Positions 25,782-42,851 are shown, counted from the stretch's first letter. The stretch is DNA of 64,000 nt from Enterobacter cloacae (GCF_013375935.1 NZ_CP056117.1:744001-808000), one strand, 5' to 3'. Notes: generated by a model from the sequence alone, not told the origin. A program made the numbers and translations.

Positions 25782-26031
25782 TTATGCTTGGCACGTCAGC
25801 AACGGATGCTGACCAGGGCGAAAATGCTTCTTCCTCGTTTCGCCCTGCCCCCCGCCTCTTAATCAGAATCTTAACCGATAAAATAAATAGGACGCTTCTT
25901 ATCTGTTCTTAAGATAAATCATCTCGTCGGTAATCACCTTCTGTATAATTTACTACCAGCAACCGGACAGCGACTATGCTGAGGATTACGACAGACGCAA
26001 CGCGTCCACCTTCTGGACTGATGTACAACTC
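25782..26031 (+). promoter_or_regulatory. Intergenic region upstream of the diguanylate cyclase
   Basis: With the preceding terminator this makes a 332-bp gap between thiH and the next gene. It is AT-richer than its surroundings and holds a perfect -10 hexamer TATAAT (25944-25949), without a clear -35 at 16-18 bp. No operator is recognised. The start codon at 26032 has only a weak ribosome site. Confidence 0.45.
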
Positions 26032-27573
26032 ATGGCACTCCACAGTAAAAAGCTCTCTTTTACGCGGCCGATTATGGTCAGCTTCGCCGGGATCCTGTTC
26101 AGCTTCGTGCTGATCGCCGTGCTGGTAACCCTTTCACAGCGAAAGGACTTTCTCGAGGATTATCATAGAATTAATGGTAATTTCACCCATAACCTGGCGG
26201 TGAACTACACCGAGTCTATCCTGCGAGAAAATGACTATATTCTCGGGCGCGCCGCGATGTACTTCGCGCGTAACGACAGAGTGAATCAGACCATTAATAT
26301 CGATCCAACACACGGCCTGCAGATGTTAATGCATTTACAGAACCTGATGCCGACCGTGTCGTCTATCTCTCTCGCGGACACCGGGGGGCATCATCTGCGC
26401 GCGCCGGAAGTGCTGCCTACGGAAAAGAGCCGGTCTTTCGACGCAAAAACCCGCCCCTGGTTTATCGGGCAGGCAGAGGCCAGCAACTTCCCCCACTATA
26501 CCCGCCCCTATCTGGACTATTTCACCGGGCATCCCACCGTCACCCTTTTTAAGCCGGTCATTTCACCCGAAGGCCGCCTCAAGGGCACGCTCGCTTTCCA
26601 TCTTGATTTGACCTCCATGGGATATACCCTGCGCCAGATGGTGGCGCCGGTGCAGGGTGAGTTTTTTGTCGTTGAGCGCGACGGCGCCGTTGTGCTTCAT
26701 CCGGACACGGGCGCGCTCTTTAAGCAGTACGTAAGCGAAGCGCTGATGGACAAAATGACCAGCGGCGAAGGCCATATTTTCGATCCCAAAAGTAAGACCT
26801 GGTACTACTACTACTCCTTCACCAACCCGGACTGGTTTGTAATTTATCGGGTTTCCGATACCACCCTCACCGTCATTACCCGGCATGAGACCACTATCGT
26901 CGGCTGGGGATTTGCGCTGGCGGCCATCATCATCATGCTGTTCGGGCTGTACCTGCGTCACGCCTCACGTTCCGTGCTGATGAACATTATCAACGCCATC
27001 AAAACCGGGGACGTCAACCAGGCTCCGCGCCTTGAGGCGATGCTCAGCCATACCATACAGTCGAACAAGGAACGCGAGATGGCGTATGTCCGTCAGGCCA
27101 CGCATGATGCGCTAACGGGCTGTAAAAACCGCCGGGCGTTCGACAGCGATGTGGATGAGCTGCTGAACGCCCATCAGCCGTTCGCCCTGGCGCTGGTCGA
27201 CATTGATAACTTCAAATCCATCAATGACACCTGGGGCCACCTGAGCGGGGATATCGTGCTGCGCAACGTGGCGCGCGAAGGCATTCAGATCATGCAGCCG
27301 CATCACCTCTCCGTTTACCGCTACGGAGGTGAAGAGTTCGCGGTGATTTTCCCTGCCGAGCTGATTCACTCCGCTCATGCACTTCTGGAAGCCTGGCGCA
27401 CCGCCGTCCAGCAGCGTGCCTGGCGGGAAGAGAACCTGCAGGTGACCTTCAGCGCCGGGCTGGGAGAATGGCATTTCGAACCGCTGGAGCAATTTGTTGG
27501 TAGCGTTGATGAAGCGCTTTACCGCGCCAAACAGCAGGGCAAAAACCGTGTTTTAAGCACGTCCAGCCGTTAA
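26032..27573 (+). CDS. Membrane diguanylate cyclase with periplasmic Cache-type sensor
   Basis: It is 513 residues. Residues about 13-35 and 287-309 are hydrophobic membrane segments enclosing a roughly 250-residue periplasmic part. Within that part, KTRPWFIGQAEASN...YTRPYLDYFTGHPTVTLFKPV is typical of dCache ligand-binding domains. The C-terminal GGDEF domain (about 350-510) has DALTGCKNRRAF, DIDNFKSINDTWGHLSGD and the active-site RYGGEEF, so it should make cyclic di-GMP. The RxxD inhibitory site expected five residues before GGEEF is absent (PHHL), so product feedback is unlikely. E. coli has no such gene between thiH and rpoC. The ligand is unknown, and I give no gene symbol. Confidence 0.88.
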   Translation: MALHSKKLSFTRPIMVSFAGILFSFVLIAVLVTLSQRKDFLEDYHRINGNFTHNLAVNYTESILRENDYILGRAAMYFARNDRVNQTINIDPTHGLQMLMHLQNLMPTVSSISLADTGGHHLRAPEVLPTEKSRSFDAKTRPWFIGQAEASNFPHYTRPYLDYFTGHPTVTLFKPVISPEGRLKGTLAFHLDLTSMGYTLRQMVAPVQGEFFVVERDGAVVLHPDTGALFKQYVSEALMDKMTSGEGHIFDPKSKTWYYYYSFTNPDWFVIYRVSDTTLTVITRHETTIVGWGFALAAIIIMLFGLYLRHASRSVLMNIINAIKTGDVNQAPRLEAMLSHTIQSNKEREMAYVRQATHDALTGCKNRRAFDSDVDELLNAHQPFALALVDIDNFKSINDTWGHLSGDIVLRNVAREGIQIMQPHHLSVYRYGGEEFAVIFPAELIHSAHALLEAWRTAVQQRAWREENLQVTFSAGLGEWHFEPLEQFVGSVDEALYRAKQQGKNRVLSTSSR

Positions 27574-27661
27574 TTTCCCGCCTGGCATTTCGCCCGTTCC
27601 GACGGGCAGAACGCACGCCTGTTTAAAATTGTAACCGGTTTCAGGAAAATGCCGATTTCTT

Positions 27662-27677
27662 TGTGATGCCTGACACA
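27662..27677 (+). promoter_or_regulatory. CRP-like site upstream of the PTS pair
   Basis: TGTGATGCCTGACACA matches the CRP consensus TGTGA-N6-TCACA at nine of ten defined bases. It lies 77 bp before the IIB start codon, a sensible place for activation of a sugar gene. Not verified. Confidence 0.4.
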
Positions 27678-27753
27678 CAATCGCGGTAAAGCGGTTGTTG
27701 AAGCGGTCTGCACGGGATAATTATCAATAAACACATGTAGATCGAGGCTGACT

Positions 27754-28062
27754 ATGAAGAACATCGTTTTATGCTGTGCAGCGGGAATGTCAACCAGCAT
27801 GCTGGTTCAACGTATGAAAGATGCCGCGCAGAAAAAAGGAGTCGAAGTAACCATTAAAGCCGTTCCGGTCGCGGAGTTTAAAGACAACATCGCGACGGCT
27901 GACATCGTATTACTGGGGCCACAGGTTAAATACGAGCAGGCAAAACTGCAGGCTCAGGCCGATCCGCTGGGCAAGAAGGTCGCGGTGATCGACATGATGG
28001 ATTACGGCATGATGAAAGGCGATGCCGTACTGGAAAAAGCGCTCAAGCTGCTGGAGTCATAA
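27754..28062 (+). CDS. PTS lactose/cellobiose-family enzyme IIB
   Basis: This phosphotransfer protein takes a phosphoryl group from IIA onto a Cys and passes it to a sugar at a IIC permease. It is 102 residues. The Cys-loop is LCCAAGMSTSML, with Cys8 aligning to the active Cys of E. coli ChbB (FCSAGMSTS), and LLGPQVKYE is also family-typical. It overlaps the IIA gene by one base (TAATG). No IIC gene is adjacent, so the sugar cannot be inferred. Its upstream neighbour is the diguanylate cyclase in the same orientation, 180 bp away. Confidence 0.9.
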   Translation: MKNIVLCCAAGMSTSMLVQRMKDAAQKKGVEVTIKAVPVAEFKDNIATADIVLLGPQVKYEQAKLQAQADPLGKKVAVIDMMDYGMMKGDAVLEKALKLLES

Positions 28063-28379
28063 TGGAAGACTTAGAAACCACCATCATGGAACTGCTGGTT
28101 AACGCGGGCGCGGCGCGCAGTGCGGCGCTGACGGCGCTGCAGATGGCGCGTAAGGGTGAGTTTGACGAAGCTGAAAAAGCGATGGAAGAATCGCGCGAGT
28201 ATGTGAAGCATGCGCACACGATTCAGACGCAGCTTATCGGCCTTGACGAAGGGACCGGGAAACTTCCGGTTAACCTGATCACCGTTCACTCGCAGGACCA
28301 TCTGATGAACGCGATGGTTATTCAGGATCTGGCAGGCGATATGATTGAGCTTTATCGGCGGATCCCGCTGGTAAACTGA
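28062..28379 (+). CDS. PTS lactose/cellobiose-family enzyme IIA
   Basis: It is 105 residues of the lactose/chitobiose IIA family, which accept phosphate from HPr on a His. The active His is His76 in ITVHSQDHLMNAM, matching VHAQDHLM of E. coli ChbA. The N-terminal helix (MELLVNAGAARSAALTALQMA) also fits ChbA. It is translationally coupled to the IIB gene and followed by terminator-like sequence before rpoC. With no IIC permease here, the pair may serve a permease elsewhere or have a regulatory role. Confidence 0.9.
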   Translation: MEDLETTIMELLVNAGAARSAALTALQMARKGEFDEAEKAMEESREYVKHAHTIQTQLIGLDEGTGKLPVNLITVHSQDHLMNAMVIQDLAGDMIELYRRIPLVN

Positions 28380-28382
28380 TAA

Positions 28383-28420
28383 AAAGCCCGGTGGCGCTAC
28401 GCGTTTCGGGCCTGAAAAAA
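28383..28420 (+). terminator. Weak hairpin after the PTS IIA gene
   Basis: AGCCCG (28385-28390) and CGGGCCT (28407-28413) form an imperfect stem followed by GAAAAAAC, without a T-run. The stronger bidirectional terminator 15 bp further on probably does the work. Confidence 0.35.
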
Positions 28421-28423
28421 CAC

Positions 28424-28456
28424 AATAAAAAAACCCGCCGAAGCGGGTTTTTTATT
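28424..28456 (-). terminator. Bidirectional terminator at the end of rpoBC
   Basis: AAACCCGC-cgaa-GCGGGTTT (28431-28450) has an A-run on one side and T-run on the other. It can therefore end both the leftward rpoC transcript and the rightward PTS transcript. Confidence 0.92.
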
Positions 28457-28470
28457 AACGGCATCAACGA

Positions 28471-32694
<4,224 letters not shown>

Positions 32695-32770
32695 GGATTT
32701 GCTCCCGTCGGAGTTAGCACAATCTGGTGTCGGGGGTTAACCCGACACCAGTGACCTGTTTGAGCGAGAA

Positions 32771-35700
32771 TTACTCGTCTTCCAGTTCGATGTTGATACC
32801 CAGCGAACGAATCTCTTTCAACAGTACGTTGAAGGATTCCGGCATGCCTGGTTCCATCTGATGGTTGCCGTCTACGATGTTTTTATACATCTTAGTACGA
32901 CCGTTCACGTCATCAGACTTAACGGTAAGCATTTCCTGCAGGGTGTATGCTGCGCCGTATGCTTCCAGCGCCCACACTTCCATCTCCCCGAAGCGCTGAC
33001 CACCGAACTGAGCCTTACCACCCAGCGGCTGCTGAGTAACCAGGCTGTAAGAACCGGTAGAACGAGCGTGCATCTTGTCGTCGACCAGGTGGTTCAGTTT
33101 CAGCATGTACATGTAACCTACGGTTACCGGACGCTCGAACTGTTCCCCAGTACGGCCGTCAAACAGCGTAATCTGACCAGACGTTGGCAGACCACCCAGT
33201 TGCAGCAGCTCTTTGATTTCAGCTTCTTTTGCACCGTCGAATACCGGCGTTGCAATTGGCATACCTTTGCGCAGGTTCTCTGCCAGACGCAGCACTTCTT
33301 CATCGCTGAAGGTGTTCAGGTCGACTTTCTGACGCACGTCGGTACCCAGATCGTAGGCACGCTGGATGAATTCGCGCAGTTTCGCGACTTCCTGCTGCTG
33401 TTTCAGCATGGCGTTGATCTTGTCGCCGATACCTTTCGCAGCCATACCCAGGTGGGTTTCCAGAATCTGACCGATGTTCATACGAGACGGTACGCCCAGC
33501 GGGTTCAGTACGATATCTACCGGCGTACCGTTAGCATCGTGCGGCATATCTTCGATCGGGTTGATCTTAGAGATAACACCCTTGTTACCGTGACGACCTG
33601 CCATCTTATCACCAGGCTGGATCTGACGTTTAACGGCCAGATATACCTTAACAATCTTCAGCACGCCTGGTGCCAGATCGTCGCCCTGAGTGATTTTACG
33701 GCGTTTCGCTTCGAGTTTTTTCTCGAACTCGTGTTTCAGTTCGTCATACTGCTCAGCCAGCTGTTCCAGCTGATTTTGTTTCTCTTCGTCGGTCAGGCCC
33801 AGTTCCAGCCAGCGATCGCGTGGCAGTTTGTCGAGCTTCTCAGCTTCAACGCCACCGGCAACCAGCACCGCATAGATACGGCTGAACAGACCCGCTTCGA
33901 GGATCTGCAGTTCTTCAGACAGGTCTTTCTTAGCCTGCTTGAGCTGCATCTCTTCGATTTCCAGCGCACGCTTATCTTTCTCAACGCCATCACGAGTGAA
34001 GACCTGAACGTCGATAACCGTACCGGAAACACCGTTTGGTACGCGCAGAGAAGAGTCTTTAACGTCAGACGCTTTCTCACCGAAGATTGCACGCAGCAGT
34101 TTTTCTTCTGGCGTCAGCTGGGTTTCACCTTTCGGCGTTACCTTACCAACCAGAATGTCGCCGCCGGTCACTTCCGCACCGATGTAAACAATACCGGATT
34201 CATCCAGTTTGGAGAGCGCAGCTTCACCCACGTTAGGGATGTCAGCGGTGATCTCTTCTGGCCCCAGCTTGGTGTCACGGGACACACATGCCAGTTCCTG
34301 AATGTGGATGGTGGTGAAACGATCTTCCTGAACCACACGCTCGGAGACGAGGATGGAGTCTTCGAAGTTGTAACCGTTCCACGGCATGAACGCTACGCGC
34401 ATGTTCTGACCGAGCGCCAGTTCACCGAGGTCGGTGGACGGACCGTCTGCCAGCACGTCGCCGCGCTCAACTGGCTCACCCAGAGATACGCAAGGCATCT
34501 GGTTGATACAGGTGTTCTGGTTAGAACGGGTGTATTTGGTCAGGTTGTAGATGTCGATACCCGCTTCGCCCGGATACATCTCGTCTTCGTTAACTTTGAT
34601 AACGATACGGGATGCGTCAACGTACTGAACGGTACCGCCACGCTTAGCAACTGCAGTAACACCGGAGTCAACGGCAACAGCACGTTCCATACCGGTACCA
34701 ACCAGCGGCTTATCAGCGCGCAGAGTTGGAACGGCCTGACGTTGCATGTTCGCACCCATCAATGCACGGTTGGCGTCATCGTGTTCCAGGAACGGGATCA
34801 GGGACGCACCGACGGATACCACCTGCTGGGTGGATACGTCCATGTAGTCAACCTGGTCGCGGCTGAACAAGCTGGATTCGCCTTTGCTACGGCAGGTAAC
34901 CAGGTCTTCTACAAAGTGGCCTTCGTCATCCAGGTTGGAGTTCGCCTGAGCGATAACGTAGTTGCCTTCTTCGATAGCAGACAGGTAATGAATTTCGTCG
35001 GTAACAACACCGTCAGTCACTTTACGGTACGGCGTCTCAAGGAAACCGTATTCGTTTGTCTGTGCATACACGGACAGGGAGTTGATCAGACCGATGTTTG
35101 GACCTTCAGGCGTTTCGATAGGACATACGCGACCGTAGTGCGTCGGGTGTACGTCTCGAACTTCAAAGCCTGCACGTTCACGGGTCAGACCGCCTGGGCC
35201 GAGTGCAGAGATACGACGTTTGTGCGTAATCTCAGACAGCGGGTTGTTCTGGTCCATAAACTGAGACAGCTGGCTGGAACCGAAGAACTCTTTCACTGCT
35301 GCAGAAATCGGCTTGGCGTTGATCATATCCTGAGGCATCAGGGTATCCAGATCGCCCAGAGACAGACGCTCTTTCACCGCACGCTCTACACGTACCAGGC
35401 CAACGCGGAACTGGTTTTCCGCCATTTCGCCTACGGAACGGATACGACGGTTGCCGAGGTGGTCGATATCATCCACTTCGCCTTTACCGTTACGGATATC
35501 GATGAGCTTCTTCATCACTTCAATGATGTCGTCTTTGCTCAGGATACCGGAACCTTCGATTTCGTCGCGCAGCAGAGAACGGTTGAACTTCATACGACCA
35601 ACCGCGGACAGATCGTAGCGGTCTTCGGAGAAGAACAGGTTCTCGAACAGGCTTTCAGCCGCTTCACGAGTTGGTGGCTCACCAGGACGCATCATGCGGT

Positions 35701-36799
35701 AGATTTCTACCAGCGCGCTCAGACGATCGTTGGTTGGATCGACGCGTACAGTCTCAGAGATGTACGGACCGTGGTCCAGATCGTTAGTGAACAGCGTTTC
35801 GATACGTTTGTGGCCAGACTGGCTCAGCTTAGCCAGCAGATCCAGGCTCAGCTCCATGTTAGCCGGGCAGATCAGCTCGCCAGTTGATTCATCAACGTAA
35901 TCTTTCGCGGCTACTTTTCCTGCAATGTACTCAACCGGAACTTCGATGTGTTTGATATCATCTTTTTCCAGCTGGCGGATGTGGCGCGCGGTGATACGGC
36001 GACCTTTTTCCACATACACTTTGCCGTCGGCTTCGATGTCGAACGACGCGGTCTCACCACGCAGACGTTCCGGCACCAGCTCCATCTGCAGCTTGTTGTC
36101 GCGGATTTCAAAGATCACTTTCTCAAAGAACAGGTCCAGGATCTGCTCAGTGGTATAGTTCAGTGCACGCAGAATGATTGTTGCAGGCAGTTTACGACGA
36201 CGGTCGATACGGACAAACAGGTTGTCTTTCGGATCGAACTCGAAGTCCAGCCATGAACCACGGTAAGGAATGATGCGTGCGTTATACAGTACTTTACCGG
36301 AAGAGTGTGTTTTACCTTTATCGCTGTCGAAGAAGACGCCCGGGCTACGATGCAGCTGGGAAACGATAACACGCTCAGTACCGTTGATAACGAAAGTACC
36401 GTTGTCCGTCATGAGTGGAATTTCACCCATGTAGACTTCTTGTTCTTTAATGTCTTTTACGGTGCCTTCCGGCGCTTCGCGCTCGTAGATCACCAGACGC
36501 AGTTTTACGCGCAGCGGTGCGGAATAGGTCACGCCACGGATCTGACATTCCTGAACGTCAAACACCGGTTCGCCAAGGCGGTAGCTGACGTACTGCAGCT
36601 CGGAATTACCGCTGTAGCTCTGAATCGGGAACACGGAACGGAAGGCTGCTTCCAGGCCGTACTGCCCTTCAGGATCTTGCTCGATAAACTTCTGGAACGA
36701 GTCAAGCTGGATAGAAAGGAGATATGGAATGTCCAGAACTTGTGGACGTTTACCAAAATCCTTACGAATACGTTTTTTCTCGGTATAGGAGTAAACCAT
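32771..36799 (-). CDS. rpoB: RNA polymerase subunit beta
   Basis: It is 1342 residues from ATG 36799 ([23 protein letters not shown]), the E. coli length. An upstream extension to 36931 runs through the untranslated leader and is rejected. The rifampicin-binding cluster reads [23 protein letters not shown], the wild-type sequence, so no rifampicin-resistance change is seen there. The C-terminal switch region ends [11 protein letters not shown]. An open frame of 1008 codons on the other strand overlaps it and is a shadow. Confidence 0.99.
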   Translation of the reverse strand: MVYSYTEKKRIRKDFGKRPQVLDIPYLLSIQLDSFQKFIEQDPEGQYGLEAAFRSVFPIQSYSGNSELQYVSYRLGEPVFDVQECQIRGVTYSAPLRVKLRLVIYEREAPEGTVKDIKEQEVYMGEIPLMTDNGTFVINGTERVIVSQLHRSPGVFFDSDKGKTHSSGKVLYNARIIPYRGSWLDFEFDPKDNLFVRIDRRRKLPATIILRALNYTTEQILDLFFEKVIFEIRDNKLQMELVPERLRGETASFDIEADGKVYVEKGRRITARHIRQLEKDDIKHIEVPVEYIAGKVAAKDYVDESTGELICPANMELSLDLLAKLSQSGHKRIETLFTNDLDHGPYISETVRVDPTNDRLSALVEIYRMMRPGEPPTREAAESLFENLFFSEDRYDLSAVGRMKFNRSLLRDEIEGSGILSKDDIIEVMKKLIDIRNGKGEVDDIDHLGNRRIRSVGEMAENQFRVGLVRVERAVKERLSLGDLDTLMPQDMINAKPISAAVKEFFGSSQLSQFMDQNNPLSEITHKRRISALGPGGLTRERAGFEVRDVHPTHYGRVCPIETPEGPNIGLINSLSVYAQTNEYGFLETPYRKVTDGVVTDEIHYLSAIEEGNYVIAQANSNLDDEGHFVEDLVTCRSKGESSLFSRDQVDYMDVSTQQVVSVGASLIPFLEHDDANRALMGANMQRQAVPTLRADKPLVGTGMERAVAVDSGVTAVAKRGGTVQYVDASRIVIKVNEDEMYPGEAGIDIYNLTKYTRSNQNTCINQMPCVSLGEPVERGDVLADGPSTDLGELALGQNMRVAFMPWNGYNFEDSILVSERVVQEDRFTTIHIQELACVSRDTKLGPEEITADIPNVGEAALSKLDESGIVYIGAEVTGGDILVGKVTPKGETQLTPEEKLLRAIFGEKASDVKDSSLRVPNGVSGTVIDVQVFTRDGVEKDKRALEIEEMQLKQAKKDLSEELQILEAGLFSRIYAVLVAGGVEAEKLDKLPRDRWLELGLTDEEKQNQLEQLAEQYDELKHEFEKKLEAKRRKITQGDDLAPGVLKIVKVYLAVKRQIQPGDKMAGRHGNKGVISKINPIEDMPHDANGTPVDIVLNPLGVPSRMNIGQILETHLGMAAKGIGDKINAMLKQQQEVAKLREFIQRAYDLGTDVRQKVDLNTFSDEEVLRLAENLRKGMPIATPVFDGAKEAEIKELLQLGGLPTSGQITLFDGRTGEQFERPVTVGYMYMLKLNHLVDDKMHARSTGSYSLVTQQPLGGKAQFGGQRFGEMEVWALEAYGAAYTLQEMLTVKSDDVNGRTKMYKNIVDGNHQMEPGMPESFNVLLKEIRSLGINIELEDE

Positions 36800-37118
36800 A
36801 GGGTTCCTCAGCTCGCTGACAAGTCGACCCATCTGTCCGACGAAGGGACAGTTTGTGCAACACCATTTTGTGGACCGGAAAATTGAATACTTTCCGCAAT
36901 ACCTGTTGCTATCACGCTTAAACCATTTCATTGCGATTTACACAGAGCGAGCACCCTGTCGCAGTATATTAAGTCGTCGATAGAAACAAGCATTGTCAGG
37001 ACAACCAGCAGTCAAACAGTGTGAAATGCTGCTGATGCCTTACAGCGCAAAAAGGCTGGTGACTAAAAAGTCACCAGCCATCAGCCTAATGACTTAGGCT
37101 GCAACCAGAAAAGTTGGC
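36800..37118 (-). promoter_or_regulatory. rplL-rpoB intergenic leader with attenuator
   Basis: This 319-bp leader separates ribosomal-protein from polymerase genes. Its main feature is a perfect 10-bp hairpin GGCTGGTGAC-tttta-GTCACCAGCC (37079-37054 read leftward) followed by TTTTTGCGC. It is the same attenuator as in E. coli, which lets only part of transcription continue into rpoBC. The remainder (to 36800) is presumably the site of RNase III processing, but I cannot delimit that. Confidence 0.88.
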
Positions 37119-37484
<366 letters not shown>

Positions 37485-37550
37485 TTAAATTGTTCCTGAA
37501 AATCAGAATAAGTTTATACGTAAGCAAATGCTTTATAAAGATAACTGCGA

Positions 37551-38048
37551 TTAAGCAGCTTCTTTCGCATCGCGTACAGCAGCCAGAGTGCGAACCAGTT
37601 TGCCAGCCGCAGCTTCTTTCATGGTTGCCATCAGGCGTGCAATTGCTTCTTCGTAGGTCGGCAGGGTTGCCAGGCGATCGATTTGCGATGCCGGGATCAA
37701 CTCACCTTCAAAGGCTGCAGCTTTGACCTCAAATTTTGCATTCGCTTTCGCGAACTCTTTGAACAGACGAGCAGCAGCGCCCGGGTGTTCCATAGAGTAT
37801 GCAATCAGGGTCGGACCAACAAACGTGTCTTTCAGGCACTCGAACTGAGTACCTTCAACTACGCGACGCAGCAGGGTGTTACGAACAACACGCATGTATA
37901 CGCCAGCTTCACGACCTGCTTTACGCAGTTCAGTCATTTTGTCTACAGTAACGCCACGGGAATCCGCAACTACTGCAGACAGCGCGCCTTTGGCTACTTC
38001 GCTGACTTCAGCAACAATCGCTTGTTTGTCTTGAAGATTTAAAGCCAT
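37551..38048 (-). CDS. rplJ: 50S ribosomal protein L10
   Basis: It anchors the L7/L12 dimers to 23S rRNA and, as the L10-L12 complex, represses its own mRNA. I start at ATG 38048 ([15 protein letters not shown]), preceded by CAGGAGC, giving 165 residues as in E. coli. The longer reading from 38081 translates the leader. The conserved region [16 protein letters not shown] is present, with the C-terminal helix for L12 binding. Confidence 0.98.
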   Translation of the reverse strand: MALNLQDKQAIVAEVSEVAKGALSAVVADSRGVTVDKMTELRKAGREAGVYMRVVRNTLLRRVVEGTQFECLKDTFVGPTLIAYSMEHPGAAARLFKEFAKANAKFEVKAAAFEGELIPASQIDRLATLPTYEEAIARLMATMKEAAAGKLVRTLAAVRDAKEAA

Positions 38049-38337
38049 TAGCTTTGCTCCTGGATGTTTGCCGGAACTCATGTTCCGGAACTCACTTCAC
38101 TCAACCCAACGGGAAGAGCGTCTTAATACGGTGAGCAGAAACAAGCCAGAGTATTTAAAATAATCTTAGCGTTCTGTCACCGTCTACGCAGGGGATTAAG
38201 TTTCTTGCGAAACACCTGCGGTCTTCGACGGAGGCCTGGATAGGCCAGGCTCCAACGAACAATTCTTTTAGCCGCTAACTTTTGTTAGCAAACGTGGGGG
38301 TAAGATTGTAGACAAAATCACCGCCCACGTAAAGGCA
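38049..38337 (-). promoter_or_regulatory. rplJ leader, L10 autoregulatory region
   Basis: The 289-bp gap between rplA and rplJ corresponds to the E. coli leader that holds the rplJ promoter and the site where L10-(L12)4 represses translation. Visible here is the inverted motif GAGTTCCGGAACATGAGTTCCGG (38100-38070 region), just before the ribosome site. I cannot place the promoter with confidence. Confidence 0.6.
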
Positions 38338-39504
<1,167 letters not shown>

Positions 39505-39553
39505 TCAGAGAGGCTCCCCGTGAATAAAATTCGTTTTACGGGCCGGGACCCAT

Positions 39554-39600
39554 AAAAACAAAAGGCGCGAAATTGTATTCCAATCTCGCGCCCTGTGCAA
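39554..39600 (-). promoter_or_regulatory. nusG terminator overlapping the rplK promoter
   Basis: Read leftward, -35 TTGCAC (39600-39595), 17 bp, and -10 TACAAT (39577-39572) form a good promoter for rplKAJL. The same bases form a hairpin GGCGCGA (39592-39586) with TCGCGCC (39570-39564), followed by TTTTGTTTTT, a terminator for secE-nusG. The -10 lies in the terminator loop. Confidence 0.8.
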
Positions 39601-39630
39601 CGATTAAATCGTCGCTTTTTTGATCGCTGC

Positions 39631-40176
39631 TTAGGCTTTTTCTACCTGGGCAAAGTCCAGCTCTACCGGGGTCGCACGACCGAAGATAGAAACAGAAACT
39701 TTCAGGCGGGACTTCTCGTAGTCCACTTCTTCCACAACGCCATTAAAGTCAGCAAACGGACCGTCATTAACACGAACCATTTCACCCGGTTCAAACAGCG
39801 TTTTCGGACGCGGCTTATCACCAACCTGCTGGAGGCGGTTCATAATCGCATCAACTTCTTTGTCGCTGATTGGCGCCGGACGGTCAGACGTGCCGCCGAT
39901 AAAGCCCATCACGCGCGGTACGCTGCGCACCAGGTGCCAGCTCGCGTCGTTCATAACCATCTGAACCAGCACGTAACCCGGGAAGAATTTACGCTCGCTT
40001 TTGCGACGTTGGCCGCCACGGATCTCGACCACTTCTTCGGTCGGAACCATAACTTCGCCAAATAACTCTTCCATGTTGTGTAATTTGATATGCTCACGCA
40101 GCGACGTTGCTACGCGGCCTTCAAAACCGGAAAACGCCTGAACGACGTACCAGCGCTTTTTAGGGGCTTCAGACAT
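39631..40176 (-). CDS. nusG: Transcription antitermination/termination factor NusG
   Basis: It is 181 residues, as in E. coli. The N-terminal NGN domain ([21 protein letters not shown]...PGYVLVQM) binds RNA polymerase. The C-terminal KOW domain ([24 protein letters not shown]) contacts Rho or ribosomal protein S10. It overlaps nothing but begins 1 bp after the secE stop, so translation is coupled. Confidence 0.99.
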   Translation of the reverse strand: MSEAPKKRWYVVQAFSGFEGRVATSLREHIKLHNMEELFGEVMVPTEEVVEIRGGQRRKSERKFFPGYVLVQMVMNDASWHLVRSVPRVMGFIGGTSDRPAPISDKEVDAIMNRLQQVGDKPRPKTLFEPGEMVRVNDGPFADFNGVVEEVDYEKSRLKVSVSIFGRATPVELDFAQVEKA

Positions 40177-40177
40177 C

Positions 40178-40561
40178 TCAGAACCTCAGGCCAGTGATAA
40201 AGGATACCAGGCGAACCAGAATACCATCCAGTCCCCACAGGATCAGTGACATTACAGCGGTAACCGCCGCTACAATCAGCGTGGTGTGCAATGTTTCCTG
40301 GCGAGTCGGCCAAATGACCTTGCGGACTTCGGTACGCGCTTCGCGGGCAAACGCAACGGTCGCTTTGCCTTTTGTCGTCAACAGCGCGACACCACCCGCT
40401 GCAGCAATCAGAATTACCACTGCAAGCGCACGTAGCGGCAGCATCATGTCACGATAAAGATAGTTGCCGACAATCGCCACAATCAGCAGCACGGCTACAA
40501 CTATCCATTTCATCGCTTCCAGGCCGCGCCCGCTCCCTTGAGCTTCGGTATTCGCACTCAT
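40178..40561 (-). CDS. secE: Preprotein translocase subunit SecE
   Basis: It is an essential part of the SecYEG channel, clamping SecY. It is 127 residues, as in E. coli, with three membrane segments: about 19-36, 45-63 and 93-115. The essential cytoplasmic/amphipathic portion reads [21 protein letters not shown] before the last segment. It is the first gene of secE-nusG. Confidence 0.98.
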   Translation of the reverse strand: MSANTEAQGSGRGLEAMKWIVVAVLLIVAIVGNYLYRDMMLPLRALAVVILIAAAGGVALLTTKGKATVAFAREARTEVRKVIWPTRQETLHTTLIVAAVTAVMSLILWGLDGILVRLVSFITGLRF

Positions 40562-40645
40562 AAACCAACCTGTCAGAAGTATTCTACAAACATTTTCACC
40601 CCGCGAGCGCGAGGCAAACCAATCGAAATGCTATTCGCTTTTCGT

Positions 40646-40674
40646 ATTATACGCTCTCTGCAGAGCCTGTCTCA
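40646..40674 (-). promoter_or_regulatory. secE-nusG promoter
   Basis: Read leftward, a perfect -10 TATAAT (40651-40646) is preceded, after 17 bp, by TGAGAC (40674-40669) as a moderate -35. It lies about 85 bp upstream of secE. Confidence 0.65.
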
Positions 40675-40730
40675 GCAATGATTATGACAAAATTAATCAC
40701 TGATGAGCCAGGTTCTGATGTGAAAGCGTG

Positions 40731-40758
40731 CAAAAAGGGCATCAAATGATGCCCTTTT
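40731..40758 (-). terminator. tufB terminator
   Basis: GGGCATC-attt-GATGCCC (40754-40737 read leftward) is followed by TTTTTG. It ends the tRNA-tufB transcript 31 bp past the tufB stop. The + strand side also has TTTT. Confidence 0.92.
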
Positions 40759-40788
40759 ATTGCGCATTGCGTCAAATGTTATCAGCGA

Positions 40789-42009
<1,221 letters not shown>

Positions 42010-42092
42010 TCACCACATCAACCAGGCGAAAATGCCTGAACTGTTGAATACATTTATATTGAAACAGAGAGAAATGGGAGGGAGAAGTGAAG

Positions 42093-42168
42093 TGGTGCTG
42101 ATACCCAGAGTCGAACTGGGGACCTCACCCTTACCAAGGGTGCGCTCTACCAACTGAGCCATATCAGC
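42093..42168 (-). tRNA. thrT: tRNA-Thr (GGT)
   Basis: It is 76 nt with encoded CCA, starting GCTGATATGGCTCAG and ending GTATCAGCACCA. The acceptor arms pair and the anticodon loop reads CTTGGTAAG, anticodon GGT. It is last of the four-tRNA cluster before tufB. Confidence 0.98.
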
Positions 42169-42174
42169 ACGTAT

Positions 42175-42249
<75 letters not shown>

Positions 42250-42365
42250 ATCCTGAAACTCGGCTACCCAGTTCTTTCTGTAACAAAAAAAGAGATTTCT
42301 CTCTTTTCTGTTCGAGCTGGTCAATTTTTCCAACCAGCTCTGGCGGCTTTGACGCTGCCAGAAAG

Positions 42366-42450
<85 letters not shown>

Positions 42451-42458
42451 GGACTTGA

Positions 42459-42534
<76 letters not shown>

Positions 42535-42548
42535 ATCAAGTAGCGCGC

Positions 42549-42577
42549 ATTCTATGGAGACATGCGCGGTCATGCAA
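42549..42577 (-). promoter_or_regulatory. Promoter of the tRNA-tufB operon
   Basis: Read leftward, -35 TTGCAT (42577-42572), 17 bp, and -10 TAGAAT (42554-42549), followed by GCGCGCTAC. That GC-rich discriminator is typical of stable-RNA promoters under stringent control. The rest of the gap to coaA (42578-42851, 274 bp) is AT-rich. It has an inverted repeat TAACCGC/GCGGTTA (42631-42661) and no convincing coaA promoter. Confidence 0.8.
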
Positions 42578-42851
42578 CTAAAAAATTGCATAAAACGTTC
42601 TTTCGCTCACATTTTATTCGAAACCAGTGCTAACCGCTGTAAATTCATCCACTCGCGGTTAAATATTCAACATGAACCTCTGATTTTGACATGCTATAGC
42701 CCTGCGTGATGCCTCCCCGGTTACGCATCGCTTTCCCATATTTTTTCTTATTATTCCTCTCATCTGGTGTTAACCTCCTGCCCATTGTCCAAAATTAACT
42801 ATGTGATGAGCCCGCACCCGCCGTTTCGTGATGGTTCACAGAAGCATGCTT

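Noticed and set aside
32861..35887. 1008-codon open frame on the + strand opposite rpoB
   Set aside because: It lies wholly opposite an essential, highly conserved gene whose codon use rarely gives stop codons in that antisense frame. Its translation (rich in Val, Phe, His, Arg) resembles no family I know.
36800..36931. 44-residue N-terminal extension of RpoB
   Set aside because: It lies in the untranslated leader. The E. coli start MVYSYTEKK is conserved at 36799 and gives the right length.
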